Shown here: positions 28,423 to 35,405 of the stretch, piece after piece
How the letters are laid out: each line of letters opens with the position of its first letter
Position numbering within the stretch: the first letter of the stretch is position 1
Source: an uncultured Bacteroides sp.
GTDB lineage: Bacteria; Bacteroidota; Bacteroidia; Bacteroidales; Bacteroidaceae
NCBI GenBank assembly: GCA_900544675.1
Contig: UQVZ01000005.1
Coordinates: 1 to 64,000, forward strand
Direction of reading: 5' to 3'
Length of the DNA: 64,000 nt
The notes under the pieces: generated by a model
The model's database searches: none
What the model was told of the DNA's origin: nothing
The model's input: only the letters and a program-made list of their open reading frames with translations
Made by a program: the position numbers and the translations under genes

Positions 28423-28840
28423 ATATGACGACATCATCAACCTGCCGCACCACGTATCAAAGACACGTCAACCCATGCCATTGATAAATCGTGCCGCCCA
28501 ATTCGCACCGTTTTCAGCCCTTATGGGGTATGATGATGCAATAAGGGAAGCTGGGAGGCAGACTACAAATAGAGAAGTTCCTTCTTCAAACGAACTTGAA
28601 AACCTTTCAAATCGGCTTGTTTTTGCCCTCGAACATATTGACGAACGCGAACAGCTCACCTTTACCTACTTTATTCCTGACAAGGTGAAAGACGGAGGTG
28701 AAACAATTACCGTTATCGGCGTTATCCGGAAATATGACGAAAATGAAAGGACACTCATGTTGTATGACGGCTGTATATTGCATATTGACAACATTCTTTC
28801 AATCTCAGGGAAAACATTGGATGAATTTTTTGAGCGGTAA
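28415..28840 (+). CDS. YolD-like protein
   Basis: A 141-residue protein with the YolD-like family signature: SKYDDIINLPHHVSKTRQPM, then RAAQFAPFSALMGYDDAI, and a C-terminal beta-rich half. YolD-like genes regularly sit beside Y-family polymerase genes on plasmids and phage-related elements and have been proposed to act as functional analogues of UmuD. The 8-bp overlap with the polymerase gene supports a joint role. The mechanism is unproven. Confidence 0.85.
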   Translation: MSKYDDIINLPHHVSKTRQPMPLINRAAQFAPFSALMGYDDAIREAGRQTTNREVPSSNELENLSNRLVFALEHIDEREQLTFTYFIPDKVKDGGETITVIGVIRKYDENERTLMLYDGCILHIDNILSISGKTLDEFFER

Positions 28841-28905
28841 TACAGTTCGCATACAGATTATATTCAAAAAGCTATTAGATTATCCATCTTAATAAACTTA
28901 TAGAT

Positions 28906-29280
28906 ATGAAAACGTTATTGGTATTATTCTCGCTGTTTTTATTGACATCACAAATTGTCAATGCGAAGAAGTTGTATGTCGAAATGGAATACAAAAAAAA
29001 TTCCATACGGCTTGATGACGGTTCAAACAAGAAGCCTCAGATAATAAAAGGAAATGACGGAAAAGACTTGAAATTCAATTCACTGATTGGCGCATTGAAT
29101 TATATGTCCCTTCAAGGATGGGAGCTTGTCGAAACAAAATCAGTAACAAAAGGCGGCGGTTATGTAGGCGCATACGGAGGAGCAAGTTCAACAAGTACCA
29201 CCGTTTACTATATTTTCAGTCGGGAAGTTTCGGATGGGGAACTTGAAGCAATAGTAAACAATTCGTATAAAGAAGATTGA
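28906..29280 (+). CDS. Small secreted protein of unknown function
   Basis: A 124-residue protein with a clear signal peptide (MKTLLVLFSLFLLTSQIVNA, cleavage near residue 20), so it is exported to the periplasm or beyond. The mature part has SLIGALNYMSLQGWELVET, similar to the 'W-E-L-V' pattern of small DUF4177-like domains, and a Gly/Ala/Ser/Thr-rich loop (GGGYVGAYGGASSTSTT). It lies 65 bp after the YolD-like gene in the same direction. I do not recognise a specific family. Confidence 0.7.
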   Translation: MKTLLVLFSLFLLTSQIVNAKKLYVEMEYKKNSIRLDDGSNKKPQIIKGNDGKDLKFNSLIGALNYMSLQGWELVETKSVTKGGGYVGAYGGASSTSTTVYYIFSREVSDGELEAIVNNSYKED

Positions 29281-29322
29281 TATATCTATAAATACTCAAT
29301 ATCTACAAATAAAGAATTTCTT

Positions 29323-30174
29323 ATGATAATCCGTAAGCGACCAATCATATCATGGCTTCTCAACACAGAAGATGTGGAAGATGTCAACAAGTTCGGAGTG
29401 CCCATACTGGCAAACATACAGCATTTCGGATATCTTTCCAATGGGTTGCAATTCCTCTCTGACGTGCGTGACACCTGTCCTAAATGGGGATTGCCGGAAC
29501 TCCTGATGCCGTCATTTGAAAAAGTGATGTCAAAAAGTGCCAAATCATTCTACAATATCGACCATCAGCTTTTTCAGGAATTTTACAAGGAGAATGTCTG
29601 CGGTATATTGCTTTCAAGGGATTGTGGAACTATTGTTTATGGTTTCGGGGAGGACACGCTGTATGTATGGCTGTTCAGAGAAGACAACGGGTTTAGTAAC
29701 TTGTATATGTATTTTTATGTAAAGTCTACGTCTGACAATGTACGACAGGTTTATATCTGCCCGACTTTGACAGACGATGACCAGCTTTTTGCTGGTGATA
29801 AGGATGAAAGGAAACAGATTTACGAAAAACTTGCCAATAAACTGATGGTATATCTTGCCGTTAAGAAATATGTCAAAATTGAAACGATAGTCATACCCAT
29901 TGGTAAGACGGCAAAATTTGACGACAGGATTTTAGGTTACAAGTCCAAAGAGAAAGTCCGCAATGAAAGCGGGCAGGAAGTAATTGTTATGGACTCTCGC
30001 TGGTTCCGCAAAATAGTAAACGACAATGAGATTTTTGTTAGGGGATTTTTCCGGCTTCAGAATAAAAAGGATGAAAACGGCAAATGGTATAAGGAACTTA
30101 TATTTGTCGATTCGTATGTCCGATATGGTTATCACCGCAATGCCCTAATTGAGGATAATAGTGAAACTGAATAA
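29323..30174 (+). CDS. Unrecognised protein at the end of the defence island
   Basis: A 283-residue soluble protein with no signal peptide or membrane segment. It has a well-behaved coding pattern and alternates predicted strands and charged helices (LYMYFYVKSTSDNVRQVYICPTL; VKKYVKIETIVIPIGKTA). I see no P-loop, nuclease or HTH motif and make no functional assignment. It follows the secreted-protein gene by 42 bp and ends convergently with pcfJ, so it is the last gene of the inserted cargo. Confidence 0.7.
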   Translation: MIIRKRPIISWLLNTEDVEDVNKFGVPILANIQHFGYLSNGLQFLSDVRDTCPKWGLPELLMPSFEKVMSKSAKSFYNIDHQLFQEFYKENVCGILLSRDCGTIVYGFGEDTLYVWLFREDNGFSNLYMYFYVKSTSDNVRQVYICPTLTDDDQLFAGDKDERKQIYEKLANKLMVYLAVKKYVKIETIVIPIGKTAKFDDRILGYKSKEKVRNESGQEVIVMDSRWFRKIVNDNEIFVRGFFRLQNKKDENGKWYKELIFVDSYVRYGYHRNALIEDNSETE

Positions 30175-30212
30175 CCGATTTGTAGTTTTGAACTACTTTC
30201 CATTGTAAAATT

Positions 30213-30242
30213 ACCGACCCGCACCTCACGGCGCAGGCCGGT
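30213..30242. terminator. Weak hairpin between convergent genes
   Basis: ACCGACC (30213-30219) can pair imperfectly with GGCCGGT (30236-30242) across a 16-base loop, in the 88-bp gap between the convergent cargo gene and pcfJ. There is no strong T-tract, so this is only a possible bidirectional terminator. It also lies near the boundary between cargo and ICE backbone. Confidence 0.25.
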
Positions 30243-30262
30243 ACATTGACATTACTTGGAAC

Positions 30263-31543
30263 TTATGCCGTTGACTTTATTTTTGCCTCCAGAAAGCGGT
30301 AGGCATTGTCATTGACGAGCTTTATTATCCGGTCGTGGTACTCGGTGTTTGAGTTGCATACGCCACGGCTCTGCACCACTTTCCCCTGTCTAATCGAGAA
30401 CTCGACTGTCTCAATACGGACACCTGAAAGGTCGTGAGCCGAAAGGATGATGCTGTCCGCTTTGGCGTAATACTCGCACCTGAACACGCAGTGCTTCATC
30501 TTTTCGCCCTCGGCACGGAACGCCTCGATGGAGTCAAGGACGGATATTTCAATGTCGCCATCGCTGATGACAATCCCGAAGTAACGTGACTTTTCCCGGT
30601 AGAAGTCCGCCTCGCGGGCTTTCGCCCTCTTCATTTGTTCCTCCATGCGCCGTTTCTCCTCCAACCGTGTGACTTTTGCGAGCCATTTGTCATGTTCGGC
30701 TTTCAAGTCTGTCGGGCATATATACCTGACGGAACGGATGTCACGTCCGCACCTTTCAAGCAGCCTTACCATGTCGCACCACAGCCCGTAATCCTCCGGC
30801 TCATAGCGGTGTCGTCTTGCAATCTTGTATGACTGCCAGCACCTGTCAAGCTCGGTTTCGTGTCCTATGAAGTATTCCACCGCCTTATAGTCCTTCGCTT
30901 TCATCATGGTCTCGATACGGCTGTCAGAAAGGAGTGCCTCCGCCAGCCTTGTCGGGTGGCAGTCAGGAAGCCGTCCCCTCATGCCGTTGCGCCTAAGTTC
31001 CTTTATAGTGGAATAATGCGGATAGGTGTAAGTATCGGCTATTGCCCACTGCACGTTTGACGCTCCCCTCAGCTCGATGTCCGAACACCAGTTGAAGCAG
31101 TCCATGTAATGCCCCAACAGCCTCGCCCTTGACGTGACGGCGGTCTTAGAGTCCTTGTCGAGCCACAGACGGCACACCTCCCTATGCCATGCGTCCAGCT
31201 TCTTCCCCTTGCGGGTGACGGCGGTCAAGAGAAACACCCTCTGCACGTGAAAGCCGTCCACCCTCTCTACGGTGGAGAAATAGGCGCATTCCTTTGCCTT
31301 GCGCATAAGCGTGTCTGTCACTTCAAGTTTGTGCCGGCAATATGGGCAACGGGTGTATTTCCCTTTTCCCTTATAGTCGAACTTCCGTCCGCAGTCTCCG
31401 CAGGTGCATTTGTGCCCTGACGTTCGGAAAGCGATGTGTCTTACCGTGTTCCTTACCGCCCATTCAACGGCCTTTGGGCTTATGGCGGACAACTTCACAT
31501 TGGAAGCTGCCACCGCCTTTTCAAATCTGCTTCTCGGTTTCAT
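30263..31543 (-). CDS. pcfJ: PcfJ-like conjugative-element protein (intact)
   Basis: A 426-residue PcfJ family protein. Near the N-terminus a zinc ribbon is visible (C48-G-D-C51 and C66-P-Y-C69, with C46 nearby). The C-terminal half holds the family core: SRYFGIVISDGDIEISVLDS, HCVFRCEYYAKADSIILSAHD and GKVVQSRGVCNSNTEYHDRI. PcfJ genes accompany conjugation modules from enterococcal pCF10 to Bacteroides ICEs; a biochemical role is not established, though nucleic-acid processing is plausible. It follows pcfK by 3 bp in the - strand accessory operon. A broken relative lies at 6064-6891. Confidence 0.88.
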   Translation of the reverse strand: MKPRSRFEKAVAASNVKLSAISPKAVEWAVRNTVRHIAFRTSGHKCTCGDCGRKFDYKGKGKYTRCPYCRHKLEVTDTLMRKAKECAYFSTVERVDGFHVQRVFLLTAVTRKGKKLDAWHREVCRLWLDKDSKTAVTSRARLLGHYMDCFNWCSDIELRGASNVQWAIADTYTYPHYSTIKELRRNGMRGRLPDCHPTRLAEALLSDSRIETMMKAKDYKAVEYFIGHETELDRCWQSYKIARRHRYEPEDYGLWCDMVRLLERCGRDIRSVRYICPTDLKAEHDKWLAKVTRLEEKRRMEEQMKRAKAREADFYREKSRYFGIVISDGDIEISVLDSIEAFRAEGEKMKHCVFRCEYYAKADSIILSAHDLSGVRIETVEFSIRQGKVVQSRGVCNSNTEYHDRIIKLVNDNAYRFLEAKIKSTA

Positions 31544-31546
31544 GGT

Positions 31547-31972
31547 TCAGAAATTGTCAAAAAGTGAGAGTTCGGGTTGCTTGTTCTCCTGTGCTTTGGC
31601 AGGTTTCGGCCTGTGGTTGCGTGCCTGCAGCTTGCGCAGTTCCTCCTCCTGGTAGCGTTTGAGTGCGAGTGCTTTCTGTTCCGCCTTCTCTTCCTCTGTC
31701 AGTTCAACATGGTGGTTGACCACCACGTCACACTGCAACGGCTTGCCTATTTCAAGGCCGGGCTCGTCTATGACGTGTACCGCCATAGAGTAAATTTCGC
31801 TGTCCGAGAAACCGCAACAGCTGGAGTTCTTCACTTCGTTGAGGATAAAAGTCACCACATCGTCAATGGTGCGTGACGTCGTTTCGTACTTGGCGCGGAA
31901 GAGTTCGTCCTCCTTTGCCCTTTGGTCAAGATAGCACTTGATTGCCTCCTTGAATTGCTCTGTTCCTTTCAT
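31547..31972 (-). CDS. pcfK: PcfK-like protein
   Basis: A 141-residue acidic protein. It begins MKGTEQFKEAIKCYLDQRAKEDELFRAKY and ends in a charged helix plus a disordered tail (KRYQEEELRKLQARNHRPKPAK) and LSLFDNF. This is the PcfK-like family that precedes pcfJ in many Bacteroidales conjugative elements. The 3-bp gap implies coupled translation with pcfJ. The role is unknown beyond co-occurrence with transfer genes. A long near-palindrome lies 80 bp upstream. Confidence 0.83.
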   Translation of the reverse strand: MKGTEQFKEAIKCYLDQRAKEDELFRAKYETTSRTIDDVVTFILNEVKNSSCCGFSDSEIYSMAVHVIDEPGLEIGKPLQCDVVVNHHVELTEEEKAEQKALALKRYQEEELRKLQARNHRPKPAKAQENKQPELSLFDNF

Positions 31973-32054
31973 GTCCGTAATGTTTTAATAGTTCAAAAAA
32001 TCTAATGAAGCATTGAAGTTTAATCTTTTCCCTTTTGTTTGAAGCTTTGCGGCT

Positions 32055-32252
32055 TCCTGCTCCGGGAAAGTTTTACGATACCGGGGAACGGAGGGCGCAA
32101 GTGCAAACGTGGCAGGCGGAAAAAACACGGAATACCCGATTTGGCACAAATCGCGGAAGACTGCCGTGCGTTTTCCGCCGCAGCCAAGCCATGCGCCGTT
32201 TGCAGTCGGCACGCCCTCCGTAAATTCGTATCGGAAAACCCACGGAGCAGGA
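32055..32252. repeat. ~200-bp nested near-palindrome upstream of pcfK
   Basis: Pairs of segments on either side of a centre near 32146 are reverse complements: TCCTGCTCCG/CGGAGCAGGA (32055/32243), GTTTTACGATAC/GTATCGGAAAAC (32070/32228, one mismatch), CGGAGGGCG/CGCCCTCCG (32089/32212), GCAAACG/CGTTTGC (32103/32197) and GGCGGAAAA..CACGG/CCGTG..TTTTCCGCC (32115/32164). At the centre is a perfect 7-bp hairpin with a 3-base loop (CGATTTG-GCA-CAAATCG, 32138-32154). It occupies most of the 370-bp gap (31973-32344) in which I see no gene. It could be a structured RNA, an attenuator, a palindromic MITE-like repeat or a replication/transfer origin. Confidence 0.75.
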
Positions 32253-32344
32253 TGCCATGAGGGGCAGGAAGCGGAAAATCCCGATGCCACATTGAAATGA
32301 CACCGGGATTCCCCATGTATTTTGAAACAAATTCCTTCTGAAGC

Positions 32345-32887
32345 CTACGGCAAGGGTATTTCAAACGACTTCACCACGCACTGAGCCTCCTTGTCTAGGA
32401 TGAACCAGTATTCGGAATGATAGCTTCGGCCGTCCGCATCCATGCCCTCGAAGTCAATCTTGACCTTCCAGCCGGAGAACGGTTGCGGACTCCCGTCAAG
32501 CGGGCCGCCGAAATCCATCAGCCGCCTCAGGCTCGACATGGCCGACATCTGTCGCTCCATCAGTGCCGCCGTTTCCTTGTCGTCCGGATTGAAGTTCTCC
32601 AGCCCGTCCGTCACATCCATCACCTTCCTGTTGATTTCCACCATAGCCAGAGAGAGGGCCATCTTTTCCTCCTGCGTGATGTAGGTATGCCCGAACACGG
32701 AATCCGGCCTGCTGACAGCCAATATCCGTATGGATTCGGGATTGTGCACCGATGCCTTCAATGCCTTTTCGGCCATGTCCGCCGCGCGGCCGTCCAGATT
32801 GTCAGCACAGCAGACAAAGTAGAACACACCACCCCAGAACAACACGATGGAGGCGAGTATTATCCAAATCTTCATTCTCGGCCTCAT
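32345..32887 (-). CDS. Membrane-anchored protein of unknown function
   Basis: A 180-residue protein with one N-terminal hydrophobic segment (IWIILASIVLFWGGVFYFVCC, about residues 7-27), so it is anchored in the inner membrane or processed. The rest is soluble (ALKASVHNPESIRILAVSRPDSVFGHTYITQEEKM) and ends in a beta-rich part. Its start overlaps the stop of the zinc-ribbon gene by 4 bp, placing it in the - strand accessory operon. Met5 (32875) is an alternative start. No family was recognised. Confidence 0.75.
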   Translation of the reverse strand: MRPRMKIWIILASIVLFWGGVFYFVCCADNLDGRAADMAEKALKASVHNPESIRILAVSRPDSVFGHTYITQEEKMALSLAMVEINRKVMDVTDGLENFNPDDKETAALMERQMSAMSSLRRLMDFGGPLDGSPQPFSGWKVKIDFEGMDADGRSYHSEYWFILDKEAQCVVKSFEIPLP

Positions 32888-33429
32888 ATCTTCACGATTT
32901 GAAGTTTGTCCGGTGATACGCCGAGCCGCTTGCGGTAGATGCTGCCGTCCTCACGGTACATCTCCAGTTCCAAAGAGGTGATGCCTTTCTCGCAGATTTC
33001 CCCGGCTTCCTCCAAGGTGAGCTGGTGGCCGCCGATGTTGCGCCAGATGGCGAAGGAGCAGGGTGCGTTCTGGTTGGCATAGTTGGAGCAGTTGAACGCC
33101 CGGCTTCCCACACGGATTTCCCCTCCGCAATGCGGACACTTGCCAATGACCGGCTGCATCAGGATATTGCCGTCGTCGGCCAGCTCCAGTACGGTCGGGA
33201 ACGTCTTGCCCTCCTTGGAGGCGAAACCGTCCAGCAGGATGCGGCGTTTCTCCAAAAGTTCCGCCACCTCCGCATCCGCCATCTTGCGGTTGCCGATGAT
33301 GGCGTTGATGTTCAGTACGCAAGAAGGGGTGTCGCCCATGTTGTGCTCACAGCGGTATCCCTTGCAGGTCTTGACCACGTTGCCACCGCACAAGGGGCAG
33401 CGGCCGATGATTTTCTTTTCTGTTTCCAT
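32884..33429 (-). CDS. Zinc-ribbon protein resembling topoisomerase C-terminal repeats
   Basis: A 181-residue protein made of two similar zinc-binding modules. The first is CPLCGGNVVKTCKGYRC (C11, C14, C27, with C37 further on). The second is CPHCGGEIRVGSRAFNC followed by APCSF near residues 95-125. This is the layout of the DNA topoisomerase C-terminal zinc-finger repeat, usually the nucleic-acid-binding tail of TopB-type enzymes, here free-standing. It probably binds single-stranded DNA during conjugation or plasmid-like replication. It lies between the secreted VirB5-like gene and the membrane protein gene. Confidence 0.8.
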   Translation of the reverse strand: METEKKIIGRCPLCGGNVVKTCKGYRCEHNMGDTPSCVLNINAIIGNRKMADAEVAELLEKRRILLDGFASKEGKTFPTVLELADDGNILMQPVIGKCPHCGGEIRVGSRAFNCSNYANQNAPCSFAIWRNIGGHQLTLEEAGEICEKGITSLELEMYREDGSIYRKRLGVSPDKLQIVKI

Positions 33430-33450
33430 TTTTTATTAGTTTATTGTTTT

Positions 33451-34188
33451 CTAATTGAACCCACGTTTCCAGTCTGTCACGATGCCGCCGATGATGTTCT
33501 TGCCGGACATCACGCTGGCCCATCCTTCCGGGTCGAGCGAGAACCAGAGGTCGTTCCAGGAGAGCGTGCGCACCTGCCATGCCAGGATGAATAGGTCGGT
33601 GTTGATGGCTTCGAGCCTTGTCACCACCTCGTTGGCGATGTAATAGCGTTCCGAAGAGTCCAGCAGGTTGACCTTGTGCTTCCCGTTCTTCCCGTCAGCC
33701 CCTGTCACATCGTAACTGCCCGAAGTCACGAGCTGTTTCATGAACGGATAGAGCGCCGCCATCTGCGTGGCCGCGTCCGTCAGCTCGTCCGACACGATGG
33801 CCGCTATCGCCGTGCCCTTGAGGTTGCTCCCCACCGATTTGAGCAACAGGTTGCAGTTCTGCGGTATCTCGGTCGTCACCAGTTCCCCTGCACGTTTGAT
33901 CTGGTAAAGGTTCTGTACTGCACCCTGCACATTGGAGAGGTATTCCAGCATCTTATTCTCCACGCTGTGCACCCGGTCGAGGGCAACCGTCACGGCGGCT
34001 TCGGCGGCGATTATCTTCTCCTGCGTCTTCCTGCGCTTGTCGTGCAGGCTTTTCAGTTCCAGCGTCTGTGCCGTCACCGCACCGGCCAGTGCCGGATCTA
34101 TCTGTTGGGCGAACGCCGGAACGGTATGGCCTCCGGCCAACCACAGGGCCAACGCCCCGGCGGCCATTTTCAGTCTGATTGCTTTCAT
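33451..34188 (-). CDS. Secreted conjugation protein, paralogue of the tra-operon gene at 52630
   Basis: A 245-residue exported protein: signal peptide in residues 1-27 (ending AFA-QQ), then a long coiled-coil-like region (KSLHDKRRKTQEKIIAAEAAV). Its end (LWFSLDPEGWASVMSGKNIIG) is clearly related to the end of the tra-operon protein at 52630-53370 (LFFAIDPEGWANVVTMKNRVG), and the middle aligns too (NLLDSSERYYIANEV against NLLDRYERLTLANRI). Coiled-coil secreted proteins in this setting are often VirB5/TrbJ-like pilus-tip components; that is inference. It is unusual for such a gene to lie in the DNA-processing operon. Confidence 0.8.
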   Translation of the reverse strand: MKAIRLKMAAGALALWLAGGHTVPAFAQQIDPALAGAVTAQTLELKSLHDKRRKTQEKIIAAEAAVTVALDRVHSVENKMLEYLSNVQGAVQNLYQIKRAGELVTTEIPQNCNLLLKSVGSNLKGTAIAAIVSDELTDAATQMAALYPFMKQLVTSGSYDVTGADGKNGKHKVNLLDSSERYYIANEVVTRLEAINTDLFILAWQVRTLSWNDLWFSLDPEGWASVMSGKNIIGGIVTDWKRGFN

Positions 34189-34205
34189 ATATGTTCCATG
34201 TTACG

Positions 34206-35387
34206 TTACATTTTGAGATTACCTTTTCTCCGCTCCGCCAGATTCCGGTCGCGTTCCTCCTTGCGTGGGACGAGAACCGGAGCCACCGGCTTGTTCAAGA
34301 GGCAGTCGTTCCAGTCCTTGAACGCCTTGGGCGGTAGCCATTGTCCGGTGCGATAATGGACGGGCAGATGTGCGGCAAGCTGTGAGGGCAACGCCTTTCC
34401 CGAATTGACGGTAAAATTCTTGCCTCCGGCTTCTACTTGCAGGTAGCCCTCCGTTTTGCTGATTTTCATCGGGATGCCCTCCAGCAAGCCAATCATGCGA
34501 AGACCGTAGATGCGCCCGGCAATGTCGTTGTCAAAACAGTCGAAAGCCTTGGCGTTAGGAAAACGATTCATCACACCGGTTATCTGGTTGTCGGAGAATG
34601 TCCCTCCGAGGGAGACCAATGCCACATCCGGGTGCAACTGGTTTCTGTTCATCTGGTGGAAAGCCATCGCATCGAAGGCGGACTCACAAAAGAATACGCA
34701 CCTGACCGCTTCCGGATTACCGTCGGAAAAGTCGGCCACCCATGCCGCCGAAGAGGAATCCGTGCCTGCCGCCTTTGACTTGTAGCCACCGTAGCCGCGT
34801 ATCTCGTAGCCCTTCACCTGGCCGTCCGCACCGGTATAGGGGAAACCGATGTTGTAGCCGTCGAAATTCCCGTTCCGCTTGTCCCGGACAAGGAAAATGA
34901 ACGCCGCGAAACGCCTGACTGTCTCATCGGACAAGCCCCGTTGGCGGAAGATCTGAGGAATGCGCTCCACGTCTATTTGCCTCACTTCATAGCGTGAGGC
35001 ATCAAAAACTGATGCAGCTTTGGCAGATTTCAGGTATTCCCAATCCTCATGGTATTCCGGTTCCGGCATATTGGCGAAACGCGCCATCACCTTGGCAGTC
35101 TTCTGCCAATCGTCCTTGCCGGTGACGAAAAAGGCATCCAGATTCTCACGGATAAGCGTAAGTACATCCCCTTTGGAGCCGTCCCGGCGGAAGAACATTT
35201 GGGCACTCCTGTCATTGGGATGGCTGACGATGATGGTGTCACGTTTCTCCTGTCCGTCACCCAATACCAGTTCGATGTAACGTCCCACACCGGCCTTGCG
35301 GTCAAGGCGGTAGCCGAGGGCATAAGCCACATCGGTCACACCGACACGCGCTTTGAGTTCCTTGAAGTTTACCTTGTAGTCCGGCAT
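34206..35387 (-). CDS. Toprim-domain DNA primase-like protein
   Basis: A 393-residue protein. The N-terminal ~100 residues look like a CHC2-type/DUF3991-like primase region without clear zinc cysteines (SKGDVLTLIRENL). The Toprim core follows: RCVFFCESAFDAMAFHQM (glutamate near 245) and AFDCFDNDIAGRIYGLRM (acidic D-x-D near 305). Such proteins are thought to prime or process the transferred strand after conjugation. It begins 18 bp after the ArdC-like gene and belongs to the same - strand operon. Met1 at 35387 fits the family start. Confidence 0.85.
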   Translation of the reverse strand: MPDYKVNFKELKARVGVTDVAYALGYRLDRKAGVGRYIELVLGDGQEKRDTIIVSHPNDRSAQMFFRRDGSKGDVLTLIRENLDAFFVTGKDDWQKTAKVMARFANMPEPEYHEDWEYLKSAKAASVFDASRYEVRQIDVERIPQIFRQRGLSDETVRRFAAFIFLVRDKRNGNFDGYNIGFPYTGADGQVKGYEIRGYGGYKSKAAGTDSSSAAWVADFSDGNPEAVRCVFFCESAFDAMAFHQMNRNQLHPDVALVSLGGTFSDNQITGVMNRFPNAKAFDCFDNDIAGRIYGLRMIGLLEGIPMKISKTEGYLQVEAGGKNFTVNSGKALPSQLAAHLPVHYRTGQWLPPKAFKDWNDCLLNKPVAPVLVPRKEERDRNLAERRKGNLKM

Positions 35388-35405
35388 TCCGTATTACTTT
35401 TAGGA

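Noticed and set aside
30175..30262. A strong terminator at the cargo-backbone boundary
   Set aside because: Only an imperfect 7-bp stem without a T-tract is present, so it is listed as weak rather than claimed as a firm terminator.
6064..31543. Interpreting the two pcfJ copies as a target-site duplication or attachment repeats of the BREX island
   Set aside because: The copies differ at many nucleotide positions and one is truncated with a frameshift, so they are too diverged to be the direct repeats of one insertion event.
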